Of a stretch of 64,000 nt of DNA, positions 1 to 8,950 are shown piece by piece. The DNA is from Bacteroidota bacterium (GTDB taxonomy: Bacteria > Bacteroidota > Bacteroidia > Chitinophagales > Chitinophagaceae): the NCBI GenBank assembly GCA_013286305.1, contig JABDFW010000002.1, positions 43,501 through 107,500 on the forward strand, in the 5' to 3' direction. The number at the start of each line of letters is the position of its first letter. The first letter of the stretch is position 1. The position numbers and the translations under genes were made by a program. The notes under the pieces are model-generated. The model saw nothing but the letters and a program-made list of their open reading frames with translations, was not told the origin of the DNA and made no database searches.

Positions 1-159
1 GCTATGAAATTAGAGAAAAAATGCATGTGATGCAAATAGCAGCTATTTTTAAAATGAGCCAGTGCTGTATTCAAATTGAAATTCCAGGAAAGCAAACTTA
101 AAGTTACAGTTCACTTTTCTGTGTTATCACCATCTCTGATTTTTTTGAAATGGGAATTA
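1..159. other. Window-edge non-coding sequence
   Basis: No convincing reading frame is visible here. It lies downstream of the stop codon of the minus-strand acpS gene and is cut by the window edge, so it may be the 3' flank of the pigment cluster or lead to further cluster genes to the left. Confidence 0.4.
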
Positions 160-534
160 CTATTTTTCTATTACAACTACCGCAGACGCTATTGTTTTAA
201 TATGGGTTAGTGAAACCATAATATTGACAATTTGCAAAGCGCCGATAATAGCACTGGTGTTGCCAAGCATTGCTATTCCCGGTTTACCGTGCTCATCGTT
301 CGTTATTTCAATTTCGTTAAAAGCGGTGCCATTATGCCAGCCGGTTCCCAGGGCCTTAAAAAAAGCTTCCTTTGCGGCAAAGCGCGCTGCGTAGTGCTCA
401 TTTTTGTGGGTTTTGCCTTCGCAATAAGCTATCTCATTTGCAGAAAAAACCAGTTCGCGGAATCCATTATCTTTCTCAATCTTTTCTGCAATGCGGTCAA
501 CTTCAATTATGTCAATACCTATACCGGCTATCAT
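160..534 (-). CDS. acpS: Holo-[acyl-carrier-protein] synthase AcpS
   Basis: This enzyme transfers the 4'-phosphopantetheine arm of CoA onto a serine of acyl carrier proteins. The N-terminus GIGIDIIEVDRI carries the Mg-binding Asp of the AcpS family, and the AARFAAKEAFFKALGTG segment (about residues 50-66) is the second family signature. A TTG two codons upstream (540) could also start the frame, but the ATG at 534 places the signature at the usual distance, giving 124 residues, normal for AcpS. It is the last gene of the leftward block of the pigment cluster, 95 bp after the antiporter gene. It may serve the two cluster ACPs, although it could equally be the housekeeping AcpS; no other phosphopantetheinyl transferase is in the window. 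Confidence 0.93.
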   Translation of the reverse strand: MIAGIGIDIIEVDRIAEKIEKDNGFRELVFSANEIAYCEGKTHKNEHYAARFAAKEAFFKALGTGWHNGTAFNEIEITNDEHGKPGIAMLGNTSAIIGALQIVNIMVSLTHIKTIASAVVVIEK

Positions 535-629
535 GTACAATTTATTTTAACCAAACTTAGATAAATTTTAGAAGAATGAGTTCAGTGTGTTGATACCGAT
601 AAGTATTTATGCCGCCGTTCATTTTTTGA

Positions 630-1856
630 TTATTCATCAATTTTGTGCGTGGCCTTTAAAGCCAGCCTTTTGCCGGCCCGTTCCGTAACTATGGATGCCA
701 CCATACAAGTAACCAATATTAATATAACGGTGCCGTTAAGGATATTATCGTCAATTATTTTACTCTTGTATCCTATTAAAATAATTGCCAGTGTTGCCGC
801 CGCATGTGAGCTGCTGAGGCCAAATATCAGTTTTCGCTGCGTATTTGAATAGCCGTATATTTTCTGTGTTAAAAATGCTGATATCCACTTGCCGGCAAGT
901 GCGGCAATGGTGAGGCTTGCGGCCACGGCAGCAGCCCTCCAGCCCTGGAAAAATACATGCAGGTTAACTACCATGCCTACGCTTATAAGAAAAAACGGGA
1001 TAAAAATAGCGTTGCCCGCAAATTCAATATTATTAAACAATTTTGAAGGTTTGGGTATTAGCCTGTTAAGGGCCAGTGCAGCGATAAACGCCCCTATAAT
1101 AGGCTCAACCCCGGCCATTTGTGCCAGGAATGCTGAAAAGAACATGCAGGTAAGTATAAAAACATAATGCGATGTTTTACTGCTTTCGGGCTTGCTTAAA
1201 AACCATTTTGCCACACGCGGAACAACCAAAAACACAATTGAAATAAATGCTGTAAGCGAAACTGTAAGCTGCAGCCAAAAGGCAGGTGTTAACTCCCCGT
1301 TTTTGGCACCAATAATTACTGCCAGCAGAATAAGCACGGCAGTATCTGTTAATATCGTGCCGCCCACCGTTACCGCCACTACCTCATTTTCGGCAATCTT
1401 GTATTTGTTTACAATAGGGTAGGCCACCAGCGTATGGGTTGCAAACATAATTGTTGTGAGCAAAGAGGGAATTAAAGGGTAGGCAAGCAGGTAATAACAA
1501 ACCGGAAAACCTATTATAATTGGTATTGAAAAGGTTAAAAAGCCAAACATAAGGCTTTTATGCTTTTTCTTTTTAAACTCGTTGATGTTAAGCTCAATAC
1601 CGGCAATAAACATAATGTACAAAAGCCCGATAGTAGAAAAAAGGTCCACCGCCAGGTTTTTACTCAACAGGTTTAAACCGTAGGGGCCAATGATAGCCCC
1701 TGCAATAATAAACCCTGCTATATGGGGCATTTTAATTTTCGCCATCAAAATTGGCGAAATCAAAATTATAAAAAATACAAGCGTAATAATAACTACCGGG
1801 TTGGTAAAAGGAACCTGGAATAGTTGGCGTACATGGTTCCATATGTTATTGCTCAT
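630..1856 (-). CDS. Cation:proton antiporter (CPA2 / KefB-like membrane domain)
   Basis: A 408-residue polytopic membrane protein with about 11-13 hydrophobic segments, including the N-terminal glycine-rich helix pattern LVFFIILISPILMAKIKMPHIAGFIIAG typical in form of CPA2 exchangers (Na+/H+ or K+/H+). It lacks the C-terminal TrkA-N or TrkA-C regulatory domain of full-length KefB/KefC, so it is a transport-domain-only member. It starts 31 bp after the stop of the C45 hydrolase gene and runs in the same direction, so it is probably cotranscribed with the leftward pigment block. A direct role in pigment synthesis is not evident; coupling of export or pH homeostasis is speculation. Confidence 0.82.
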   Translation of the reverse strand: MSNNIWNHVRQLFQVPFTNPVVIITLVFFIILISPILMAKIKMPHIAGFIIAGAIIGPYGLNLLSKNLAVDLFSTIGLLYIMFIAGIELNINEFKKKKHKSLMFGFLTFSIPIIIGFPVCYYLLAYPLIPSLLTTIMFATHTLVAYPIVNKYKIAENEVVAVTVGGTILTDTAVLILLAVIIGAKNGELTPAFWLQLTVSLTAFISIVFLVVPRVAKWFLSKPESSKTSHYVFILTCMFFSAFLAQMAGVEPIIGAFIAALALNRLIPKPSKLFNNIEFAGNAIFIPFFLISVGMVVNLHVFFQGWRAAAVAASLTIAALAGKWISAFLTQKIYGYSNTQRKLIFGLSSSHAAATLAIILIGYKSKIIDDNILNGTVILILVTCMVASIVTERAGKRLALKATHKIDE

Positions 1857-1887
1857 AGATACAGAAAGTTACGTGATAATTCTAATT

Positions 1888-3570
1888 TCACCCGCCTGAT
1901 TTTTTGTTGCATTTGATTATTTTTTGTTTTACCGCTGCTTCTTCTTCTTTTGTGGCGATCACCTTGGTTAAGGCTATCTGGTAAAAATTAAGGGCTTTGC
2001 TAAATTGCCGTTGTTTAAATGAATAGTCCCCGGCAATTACGTAAGCGTTGTAGTATTGAGGGTTATTGATAATCAAGCTGTCGGGGTCAACCTTTTCGCC
2101 GTTATCAATGCGTTGCTTAATGCTTCTGTACTTGACGAAATTTTTATAAGTTTGGGTTTGCAAAAAACTATCGGCAGGTATAGTGCTGCTGCTGTCAATT
2201 ATCTCCTGGTCTTTTTTCATGCCTCTTAAGGCAAAAACTTTCTTAAGGTCGTAGCAAACAAATTGTCCCAATTGCCATGGTGAGGTTGAAACCCAAACCT
2301 TTAGCTTTTGAGGTTCAAAAACAATTGAGTGCTGGGCAATAAACTGGTTAAGTGTTTTTTCGTTACCTATTCCAATATCCGCATTATTTAACCCACGAAC
2401 ATCCCTTAATATATTAATGGTTTTTTGTACAGTGTTTTTTCCATTTTTATTTAATAATTCCATTAAGTGGTTATAACGGTAAAGGGATGCACTGTTGTTC
2501 ATCTGCTCAATATTTTCTTTTGACCGGAGTAAAACTTTGCCCTGGTAATGATTTGCGCAAAGTATAAAATTGGTGTCCGGATCATATACGTCCATGGTTA
2601 AGGGCGTTTTTTCAATTACAACCGCTTTTTTATCGTAAGCCGAAGCAACCAGGAATGACTCGGAAACAAACATCTTTCTTTTTTTTGCGATCCCGATAGC
2701 TTCGTTAATATTTTTTGCATACTGTAAAATTTCACGCGCAACCAACGATACCGGCGTGGCTGCACCTGTTGGCACTGTGCTTTTAGCGGCATTAATAGTT
2801 ACGCTTAACCCCTTATCATTCATGCCCGATACTGCCCCTATAAAGCCACCCCAGGTAACGGTCATAAACTTATTACCTTGGGAGGGGTTGTAAAATGCTA
2901 CAATTTTATCACGGGCAAAATCGTCGTTCACATAAAAATCAAAATTACGCCCAATGATCATTGTGCTGTCTTCAGACCGGGCATCCCAAGTGCCAAAAGA
3001 TGTGCAGCCCACCAAAGCCAGGCCTTGTAATGCATGCCCTATATCATGAGCCCCATGGTAATTAAGTATCCGTTGATAGTTAGACCCTATATACTTATAT
3101 TTATCAGAGGCGGACATAGAGATACCATAAATCTCCTCTTTATCTTCTTCGGTTACATTTTTATCCAGGTCGCGGTTAAACCAGGCCACAAAATATTTAA
3201 GAAAAAAACGATAAAATTTAGACGGTATCATTTTGGCTATCTGATCAGTAAAATAATCTTCCTGCCTTATTACCAGTTCTTTGGTAAGCTTTCCATTAAT
3301 TACACCCCTTTCAAAAGGCTCACCTTCAACGTACAATTCATACAGGCCGCTTTTGCTTTTACGAAACCAGTTGTTTTTAATAGTATAGAACCCCGGCGAG
3401 GGTTCGCTCCGCTGCAATTGTTCGCTGCTTATATCTTTTGGTTTGGGAGGATAATCAATTGCTACGCACAATAAATAAATAATGAGTATCAACAGTAAAG
3501 CAACAAAGCCTGAAAAAACATACAGAATGCCTCTCAGCAGCCTTTTTATGAATGATCTTTTTTTAGGCAT
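1888..3570 (-). CDS. C45-family (acyl-CoA:6-APA acyltransferase-like) Ntn hydrolase, membrane anchored
   Basis: A 560-residue protein with an N-terminal basic stretch and one transmembrane helix (about residues 13-37), predicting an anchored domain facing the periplasm. The central part has the C45 signature VGCTSFGTWDARS with the likely nucleophile Cys189, followed by IGRNFDFY, as in autoprocessing N-terminal nucleophile hydrolases related to penicillin acyltransferase and phospholipase B-like enzymes. The last 80 residues (NAYVIAGDYSFKQRQF onward) resemble a TPR hairpin. Its ATG overlaps the 3' end of the upstream oxidoreductase gene by 8 bp, implying translational coupling. Members of this family make or break amide and ester bonds of acyl groups; a transacylation step on the pigment or its lipid ester is an inference from context. 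If processed, cleavage would be before Cys189. Confidence 0.78.
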   Translation of the reverse strand: MPKKRSFIKRLLRGILYVFSGFVALLLILIIYLLCVAIDYPPKPKDISSEQLQRSEPSPGFYTIKNNWFRKSKSGLYELYVEGEPFERGVINGKLTKELVIRQEDYFTDQIAKMIPSKFYRFFLKYFVAWFNRDLDKNVTEEDKEEIYGISMSASDKYKYIGSNYQRILNYHGAHDIGHALQGLALVGCTSFGTWDARSEDSTMIIGRNFDFYVNDDFARDKIVAFYNPSQGNKFMTVTWGGFIGAVSGMNDKGLSVTINAAKSTVPTGAATPVSLVAREILQYAKNINEAIGIAKKRKMFVSESFLVASAYDKKAVVIEKTPLTMDVYDPDTNFILCANHYQGKVLLRSKENIEQMNNSASLYRYNHLMELLNKNGKNTVQKTINILRDVRGLNNADIGIGNEKTLNQFIAQHSIVFEPQKLKVWVSTSPWQLGQFVCYDLKKVFALRGMKKDQEIIDSSSTIPADSFLQTQTYKNFVKYRSIKQRIDNGEKVDPDSLIINNPQYYNAYVIAGDYSFKQRQFSKALNFYQIALTKVIATKEEEAAVKQKIIKCNKKSGG

Positions 3571-5074
3571 TTCGTATTTTATTTATAACACTGTTATTAC
3601 CCAATAATGCACAGCAGGTAACAATGCCGCTCATTGATGCGCCCAAAATACCATGCAGGTTAAGATTTTGGCCTGTTAAATATAAATTAGGCAATTTAGT
3701 ACGGGGCGATATAAAGGTTTTTAACGTGTGCTTATAATCTTTAACTATGCCATACAACGACCCATCGTCGTTGCCGATATAATCCCTGTACGACAGCGGA
3801 GTTGCGACATAATAAGCTTTTATACATTTTCTTAAACCTGGAAATTTTCTTTCAACGGCATCCAGCAAAATTTCGGCTTTGCGTTTTTTAAATTCGTTGT
3901 AGGTTTCTCCGCGGTCATTTTCTTTTGAAACTGTATTAAAAGTGCCTTTCCATGCCTCCACCTCCTGGTACCTCATATAAGCAAGAATAGATAAACCTTC
4001 GGCATACTCCTGCGACCTGGACGAGGCTCCGCAAAATATCGCATAACCCAAGGGCCAGTTTTCCTCTGTATGGTCAGCAGTGGCCCAAACATATCCTTCC
4101 CTGCCACAGTAATAATTATGTTTAAAATATCTAAAACTATTCTTCTTAAAAACGATGTTCAGCGTAAACGCCGATACTGAATTTTCAAGACCCTTTAGCC
4201 GGTTACGGTAGGCATTTTTTATAAGGGGGGTGTCGGTCATCTCAAGCGTTTTTACAGGATGCATATTCGAGATAAAGTACCTCGCATACATTTTGCCGCC
4301 ATTTGCAAGTTCAATATGGCCCGCCATTCCATTTTCTTCCACTATCTTTTTAACTTCACAATTGCGGGTTATGGTTCCGCCATTTTCCCTGATATTTTTT
4401 GCCAGTAATTTTGCAATTTGGGATCCGCCGTCAACACATTTCCACGAGCTTTCAATGTAACTGTTTAAAATAAGTGCGTGAACGTATAAGGGTGTTTTAT
4501 CTGCCTGGCCTGCGTATAGCGCATTATTAGCGGCCAATATTCCCTGTAGTTTTGGGTTGTTGGTTATTGAATCAATAAAAGCTTTCGTATCAATTTCAAG
4601 CACGCCCGATTTCTCGTTAAAATCATCTGCGGACCGTAAATTATACAGTGGAAATTTGCTGCATACTTCTTTTATTTTATCGCAATAGGCACGCAATGCT
4701 TTTTCCTCACCAGGAAAATGCTCCAGCAATTTGTTTATAAAATTTTCATACCCCTGGGCAAAGCAATATTCATTATCATCACCTTCAATAAGTATTTTAT
4801 CAAAAGCATCAACATCCTGTTGCTGAAGCTTAAGCTTATCCATAATGCCCAGGTACTTGAATATTTGGTAAAGGTTTTGGCCCTTTGCAAGGCCGCCAAG
4901 ATAATGCACCCCCGAATCAAAGATCACCTTATCGCGTACATAAGTTTGGAGGGAGCCGCCTATTTGTTTGTTTTTTTCCACCACACAAACTTTAAAACCT
5001 TCTTTGCCGAGGATATCGGCACATGTTAAGCCGCCCATACCACTTCCAATTATTACAACGTCAAAATTCTCCAT
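3563..5074 (-). CDS. Phytoene desaturase / retinol saturase-like FAD oxidoreductase
   Basis: A 503-residue flavoprotein of the amine-oxidase/CrtI superfamily. The N-terminus has the dinucleotide-binding motif VVIIGSGMGGLTCADIL (about residues 6-22) with the acidic ribose-binding VVEKN about 12 residues later, then GGSLQTY. The C-terminus LPNLYLTGQNLNLHGILGASMSG is the typical second FAD-contact region. Enzymes of this group reduce or desaturate conjugated polyenes, which fits a polyene-type pigment cluster. It is placed between the giant MMPL fusion gene (11 bp) and the C45 hydrolase (8 bp overlap). Whether it acts as desaturase, reductase or isomerase cannot be told from the sequence. Homologous genes accompany many flexirubin-type clusters in Bacteroidota. 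Confidence 0.85.
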   Translation of the reverse strand: MENFDVVIIGSGMGGLTCADILGKEGFKVCVVEKNKQIGGSLQTYVRDKVIFDSGVHYLGGLAKGQNLYQIFKYLGIMDKLKLQQQDVDAFDKILIEGDDNEYCFAQGYENFINKLLEHFPGEEKALRAYCDKIKEVCSKFPLYNLRSADDFNEKSGVLEIDTKAFIDSITNNPKLQGILAANNALYAGQADKTPLYVHALILNSYIESSWKCVDGGSQIAKLLAKNIRENGGTITRNCEVKKIVEENGMAGHIELANGGKMYARYFISNMHPVKTLEMTDTPLIKNAYRNRLKGLENSVSAFTLNIVFKKNSFRYFKHNYYCGREGYVWATADHTEENWPLGYAIFCGASSRSQEYAEGLSILAYMRYQEVEAWKGTFNTVSKENDRGETYNEFKKRKAEILLDAVERKFPGLRKCIKAYYVATPLSYRDYIGNDDGSLYGIVKDYKHTLKTFISPRTKLPNLYLTGQNLNLHGILGASMSGIVTCCALLGNNSVINKIRNA

Positions 5075-5085
5075 TATTATTTCAG

Positions 5086-8000
5086 CTATTCATGTGTTAT
5101 TACGAAAACGATGCCAGATGCATTTTTTAACTGGTCTGTCGCAGTCCATTTCATGTTATGGGCTGTTGCAATTTCCTTCACCAATTGTCCCGAAGAATTG
5201 GGCAAGCCGCCACCTGCCGCTGCTTTCTTAAACTTAAAAAAGTGAACCGGAAAAAACCTCGCAAATATACCATTTCCAGGCTTTTGGCCTGGCGCATTTT
5301 TATCAACTTTTATGATCAGGGCACCCCCCGGACTTAAGCTGGCCAGGCACTTTTCAATAACCTGTACTTTACAGACCGGCTGTGTAAAATTTAATACACC
5401 GGCTATTATTATCGCATCATAACTTTCAAAAGGGAACTCCAATGCATCCGCCTGAATAAAATTAATACTGTTATCCTTACTAAAGCAATTACCAGCCACC
5501 TCAATTTTGTCTTCATCAGTATCAATTCCCGTAAATTCTCTTTCTTTGGATGCAAAGTGCAGCAGGTACGTCATAAAACCGTATCCACACCCTATGTGCA
5601 GCATTTTGCCTTTGCGGGGAAGCAGCCTGTGAAAAAGCCAGTAATTTTTTTCAAGCAATAGTTTAAGCTTAATATGCCACTGAAGTGTTGGGCTCTTATA
5701 AAGATAATTATACAACAATAGCTCTTTAAAATATCCGGGGCCCTCTGTTTCAATGCTTAGTTGTTTATATTCTTCTTTAAAATAACGGCTTACCAGCCTG
5801 GTTTTTTCTGTATAACCTGTTCCAAACCTGGCATTGTTTTGTTTTATCCGTGGCAGTATTTTAATGGAAATTTTTCCGTTTTTTAATAAGAAATCCCCTT
5901 TGGTCATGGTGTCGCCGGTACCATGAAGCAATATGGGCAAAATGTCAATATTTAACTGTTCTGCAAGAAAAAATGCCCCCTTATGAAACCGTTTAATTTC
6001 TCCATCCGCAGATCGGGTACCTTCCGGAAATATAACTATTGAGTAACCATGTTTTACCCTGCCGGCCAGCAGCTCTATACTATTTTCAGCGCCATGTGCC
6101 ACCGGGTAAAAATCGGCCATACGTACTATTGCCCCAAATACAGGGGAGTTCCACACCCAGTTATTTGTTAATAATATCAGCCTGGGGTGCAGCATTGCAA
6201 TCGCTAATATATCAAGAAAGGATTGGTGGTTACTGATGATTACCGCCGGTTCTAAAAAATCTTCCTGTTGCGTGTTAATAATCTTCTTTTTTACATTGGC
6301 CATAATGTACATCATTGACCAGGTAAATTTTGAGAGTATGTAGTGGTAAATAAATTTGCCTTTCTCTTTGCCAAAGGGGTTTAATTTAAACAGAAAGCCT
6401 GCTATGGTTAAAATAATGCAGCCGGTTGTAAAGTAAGAAAACGCAAAAATGCTTATTAAAAACCCGGCAAATGTCCACGGGTATTGTTTTTTTACTGTGC
6501 GGTTGCGTACGAGTATATTAAATAAAAATGGTATTAATATTTGGGCCATTATAACAACACAGCAAATACCTGTGATAGAAATAAAAGCTATTGATTTTAA
6601 TGCCGGGTGTTTTGCAAATATTAATACCCCCAGGCCCGTTACAGTTGTGATGGCCGATAGAAAAATGGATGTTTTGTATGACGACAATATTTTTTTGCCT
6701 GTTTTATATTCCTGCAGCAAGCCATCCATAATATACAGGCTGTAATCGTCACCCAGGCCAAAAATAAGGGCCGAGACAATAATGTTTACAATATTAAACT
6801 CTATTCCAAATATCCCCATTATGCCAATTATCCATATCCATGATATAAACATCGGGATAAAAGAAACCAGTGTAAGCTCAATACGGCCATAGGTTAACAA
6901 CATTACAACCAGCACCAGCAGCGACGACATCACCGCAATTTTAGTAAAATCTGAATTAATAACCTGTACCAGTTTATTGGTGATATATTGTTTGTCAACA
7001 ACTGTTACATTCGGGTCATTTTTAAACGTATCGTAAACTTTGGCTTTGTTTTGGGGTGAGGTTTGCACCAGGGTAACAACAGTTGAATGCCCGGCTTTTT
7101 CGTTGATGAAATCACCCAGCAAGCTTTCGCGTATCGCAGCCAGGTCGTCTTTATCCGCAACATCAAAGTCTTTATTCAGCAGGGTTTTAAATTTATCAAA
7201 AGCGGCCGGCTTAAAGCCCATGGCATGCCCCTGCTGTTGCAGTGTGGAGAATAATTTTTGTTTTCTTTCAGGCGTCCAATACTTTTTCCAGCGGGCAATT
7301 CTTTCTTTTTGTAACGAACTGGAAATAATGAGTGAGGAAACCCCTGAATATTTTATGACGATATTTTTCTCTTTAAGGCCCTGAATTTCAGAGGAAAGTT
7401 TTTCATTATTTACCAGCGCTTCATCCAGCGTTTTTCCCTCAGTAACCAGGTAAACTGACTGCAGCGCAAATTTATTTATTCCGTTCAGTTTGTTTTCGGC
7501 CTGCTTTAATTCAGGCGACATATAATTCATGCCGGTAATGTCAAATTCAAAAGTTACCCAGTTTGCGGTATATCCAAAAACAACAGTGAGCAGGAGGATG
7601 CCGGCAACGATAAATTTATTGTACTCAGGGTTGTACGAGGCCATTTTATCAATCCAGGAAAACTTTATTATTTTATGGTGGCTTTCTTCTTTTTTTGTTG
7701 TAATAAAATGGGGTAAGAATACTAAAGAACAAAAAGATGCGCCAATTAAACTAAAACCAGCAAATAAGCCGAGGTCTTTTAATATTTCGGATTGCACAAA
7801 TTCAAGGCAAAAAAAACCGCCGATAGAAGTAAAACTCCCTACTGTTAGCGGAAGCGTTAAATCCTTAATTACCTGTTCAACGCTTTTAGTGTGGCGGTAA
7901 TGATTAAAAATATGCAGCGAATAGTTAACAGCTACGCCCAGAACCACCGATCCCGTGCCCATAGCTATAACTGACAACCCGCCCTTTATAAAATAGATGC

Positions 8001-8937
8001 AGGTTAATGAAAACAGGCCGCCAAATAAAACAGGGATTAGAATAATAACCGGGGCAAGTGTTTTACGAAAATATAAACCTAAAAATAAAACAAGCACAAT
8101 TACTGTTATACCAAGCGTAAGATTGGTGTCTTGCCTCAGTTGCAATGCGTTAGCTGCAAAGCCAGCAACGGCGCCAAAATAAGAAACATTGATAGTTTTA
8201 AAATCTTTACTGTTTAAATCACTGATAATATTATCGAGCCCTTTTAAAAAAATTATATTATCTCCCGTATTGTTGGGCGGGTATGCCGGGGTAATAAACA
8301 GTAACAGGTTCTTATGGTCCCTGGTAACTACGTAATCATCATACAATTCAAAGTTCTTGTCGTATTGCAGTTGCTGTAGTTTTTTTAACCCGATAAATGA
8401 CAAGCCAACCGGATCGTTGCTGATGATCTTTTTTAGCGCTATCCCCGCCGGCGAGGATAGCGTTCTGATATCGTTTTGAAGTGATGATTTAATGTTTTCG
8501 GGAGTAATCAGGCTATCAATAGCCAGGTAATCGTCATCATTTAAATAAATTGCCAAGTGATGGTTTATCGTTTCAAAAAGGTTTAAAACCAGGTCGTCAT
8601 CCACCTTAAAATTTACCTTTTTTATATAGGGGCCGAGTTTGTTTTGTACGGCCGCGCCAAACACACCGGCAAAGGCTGCAAGGCTGTCGGGCTGCTGGGC
8701 CGTAGTGTCCTTTAAGGATACCATTATTACAAGCCTGTCAATAAATTTTGAGTTTTGAAAAATCTCGCTTATCTTATCAGTGTTTTTATCCTGCGGTATT
8801 ATTTTCGAGATGTCTTCTTCAAATTTTATATGCAGGGCAAACCAGGTAATAAATAGAAAGGACGACGCAAAAATGATATAGAATACCCTGCGGTTTTTTG
8901 CAAAATAGCTGTAAATGCTGAGAATAATTTTTTCCAT
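5086..8937 (-). CDS. Three-domain fusion: MMPL/RND exporter – PlsC-like acyltransferase – SAM methyltransferase
   Basis: A 1283-residue protein. Residues 1-850 form an RND/MMPL-type transporter: one N-terminal helix, a periplasmic loop, a helix bundle (about 270-420), a second periplasmic loop and a second bundle (about 665-850) with the characteristic LGVAVNYSLHI and FGLGDDYSLYI segments. Residues about 870-1050 are a 1-acylglycerol-phosphate acyltransferase-like domain with NHQSFLD (about 903-909) and FPEGTRS (about 970-976), both catalytic motifs intact. Residues about 1090-1283 are a class I methyltransferase with MLHIGCGYG (motif I, about 1113-1121), GIDTDEDK and a motif IV-like QADALEFPF. 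In related clusters these activities are usually separate genes. It follows the GT2 gene by 13 bp. The inferred role is acylation, methylation and export of the pigment lipid. No stop or frameshift is seen across the domain junctions. Confidence 0.9.
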   Translation of the reverse strand: MEKIILSIYSYFAKNRRVFYIIFASSFLFITWFALHIKFEEDISKIIPQDKNTDKISEIFQNSKFIDRLVIMVSLKDTTAQQPDSLAAFAGVFGAAVQNKLGPYIKKVNFKVDDDLVLNLFETINHHLAIYLNDDDYLAIDSLITPENIKSSLQNDIRTLSSPAGIALKKIISNDPVGLSFIGLKKLQQLQYDKNFELYDDYVVTRDHKNLLLFITPAYPPNNTGDNIIFLKGLDNIISDLNSKDFKTINVSYFGAVAGFAANALQLRQDTNLTLGITVIVLVLFLGLYFRKTLAPVIILIPVLFGGLFSLTCIYFIKGGLSVIAMGTGSVVLGVAVNYSLHIFNHYRHTKSVEQVIKDLTLPLTVGSFTSIGGFFCLEFVQSEILKDLGLFAGFSLIGASFCSLVFLPHFITTKKEESHHKIIKFSWIDKMASYNPEYNKFIVAGILLLTVVFGYTANWVTFEFDITGMNYMSPELKQAENKLNGINKFALQSVYLVTEGKTLDEALVNNEKLSSEIQGLKEKNIVIKYSGVSSLIISSSLQKERIARWKKYWTPERKQKLFSTLQQQGHAMGFKPAAFDKFKTLLNKDFDVADKDDLAAIRESLLGDFINEKAGHSTVVTLVQTSPQNKAKVYDTFKNDPNVTVVDKQYITNKLVQVINSDFTKIAVMSSLLVLVVMLLTYGRIELTLVSFIPMFISWIWIIGIMGIFGIEFNIVNIIVSALIFGLGDDYSLYIMDGLLQEYKTGKKILSSYKTSIFLSAITTVTGLGVLIFAKHPALKSIAFISITGICCVVIMAQILIPFLFNILVRNRTVKKQYPWTFAGFLISIFAFSYFTTGCIILTIAGFLFKLNPFGKEKGKFIYHYILSKFTWSMMYIMANVKKKIINTQQEDFLEPAVIISNHQSFLDILAIAMLHPRLILLTNNWVWNSPVFGAIVRMADFYPVAHGAENSIELLAGRVKHGYSIVIFPEGTRSADGEIKRFHKGAFFLAEQLNIDILPILLHGTGDTMTKGDFLLKNGKISIKILPRIKQNNARFGTGYTEKTRLVSRYFKEEYKQLSIETEGPGYFKELLLYNYLYKSPTLQWHIKLKLLLEKNYWLFHRLLPRKGKMLHIGCGYGFMTYLLHFASKEREFTGIDTDEDKIEVAGNCFSKDNSINFIQADALEFPFESYDAIIIAGVLNFTQPVCKVQVIEKCLASLSPGGALIIKVDKNAPGQKPGNGIFARFFPVHFFKFKKAAAGGGLPNSSGQLVKEIATAHNMKWTATDQLKNASGIVFVITHE

Positions 8938-8950
8938 ATGCTATACTGCC

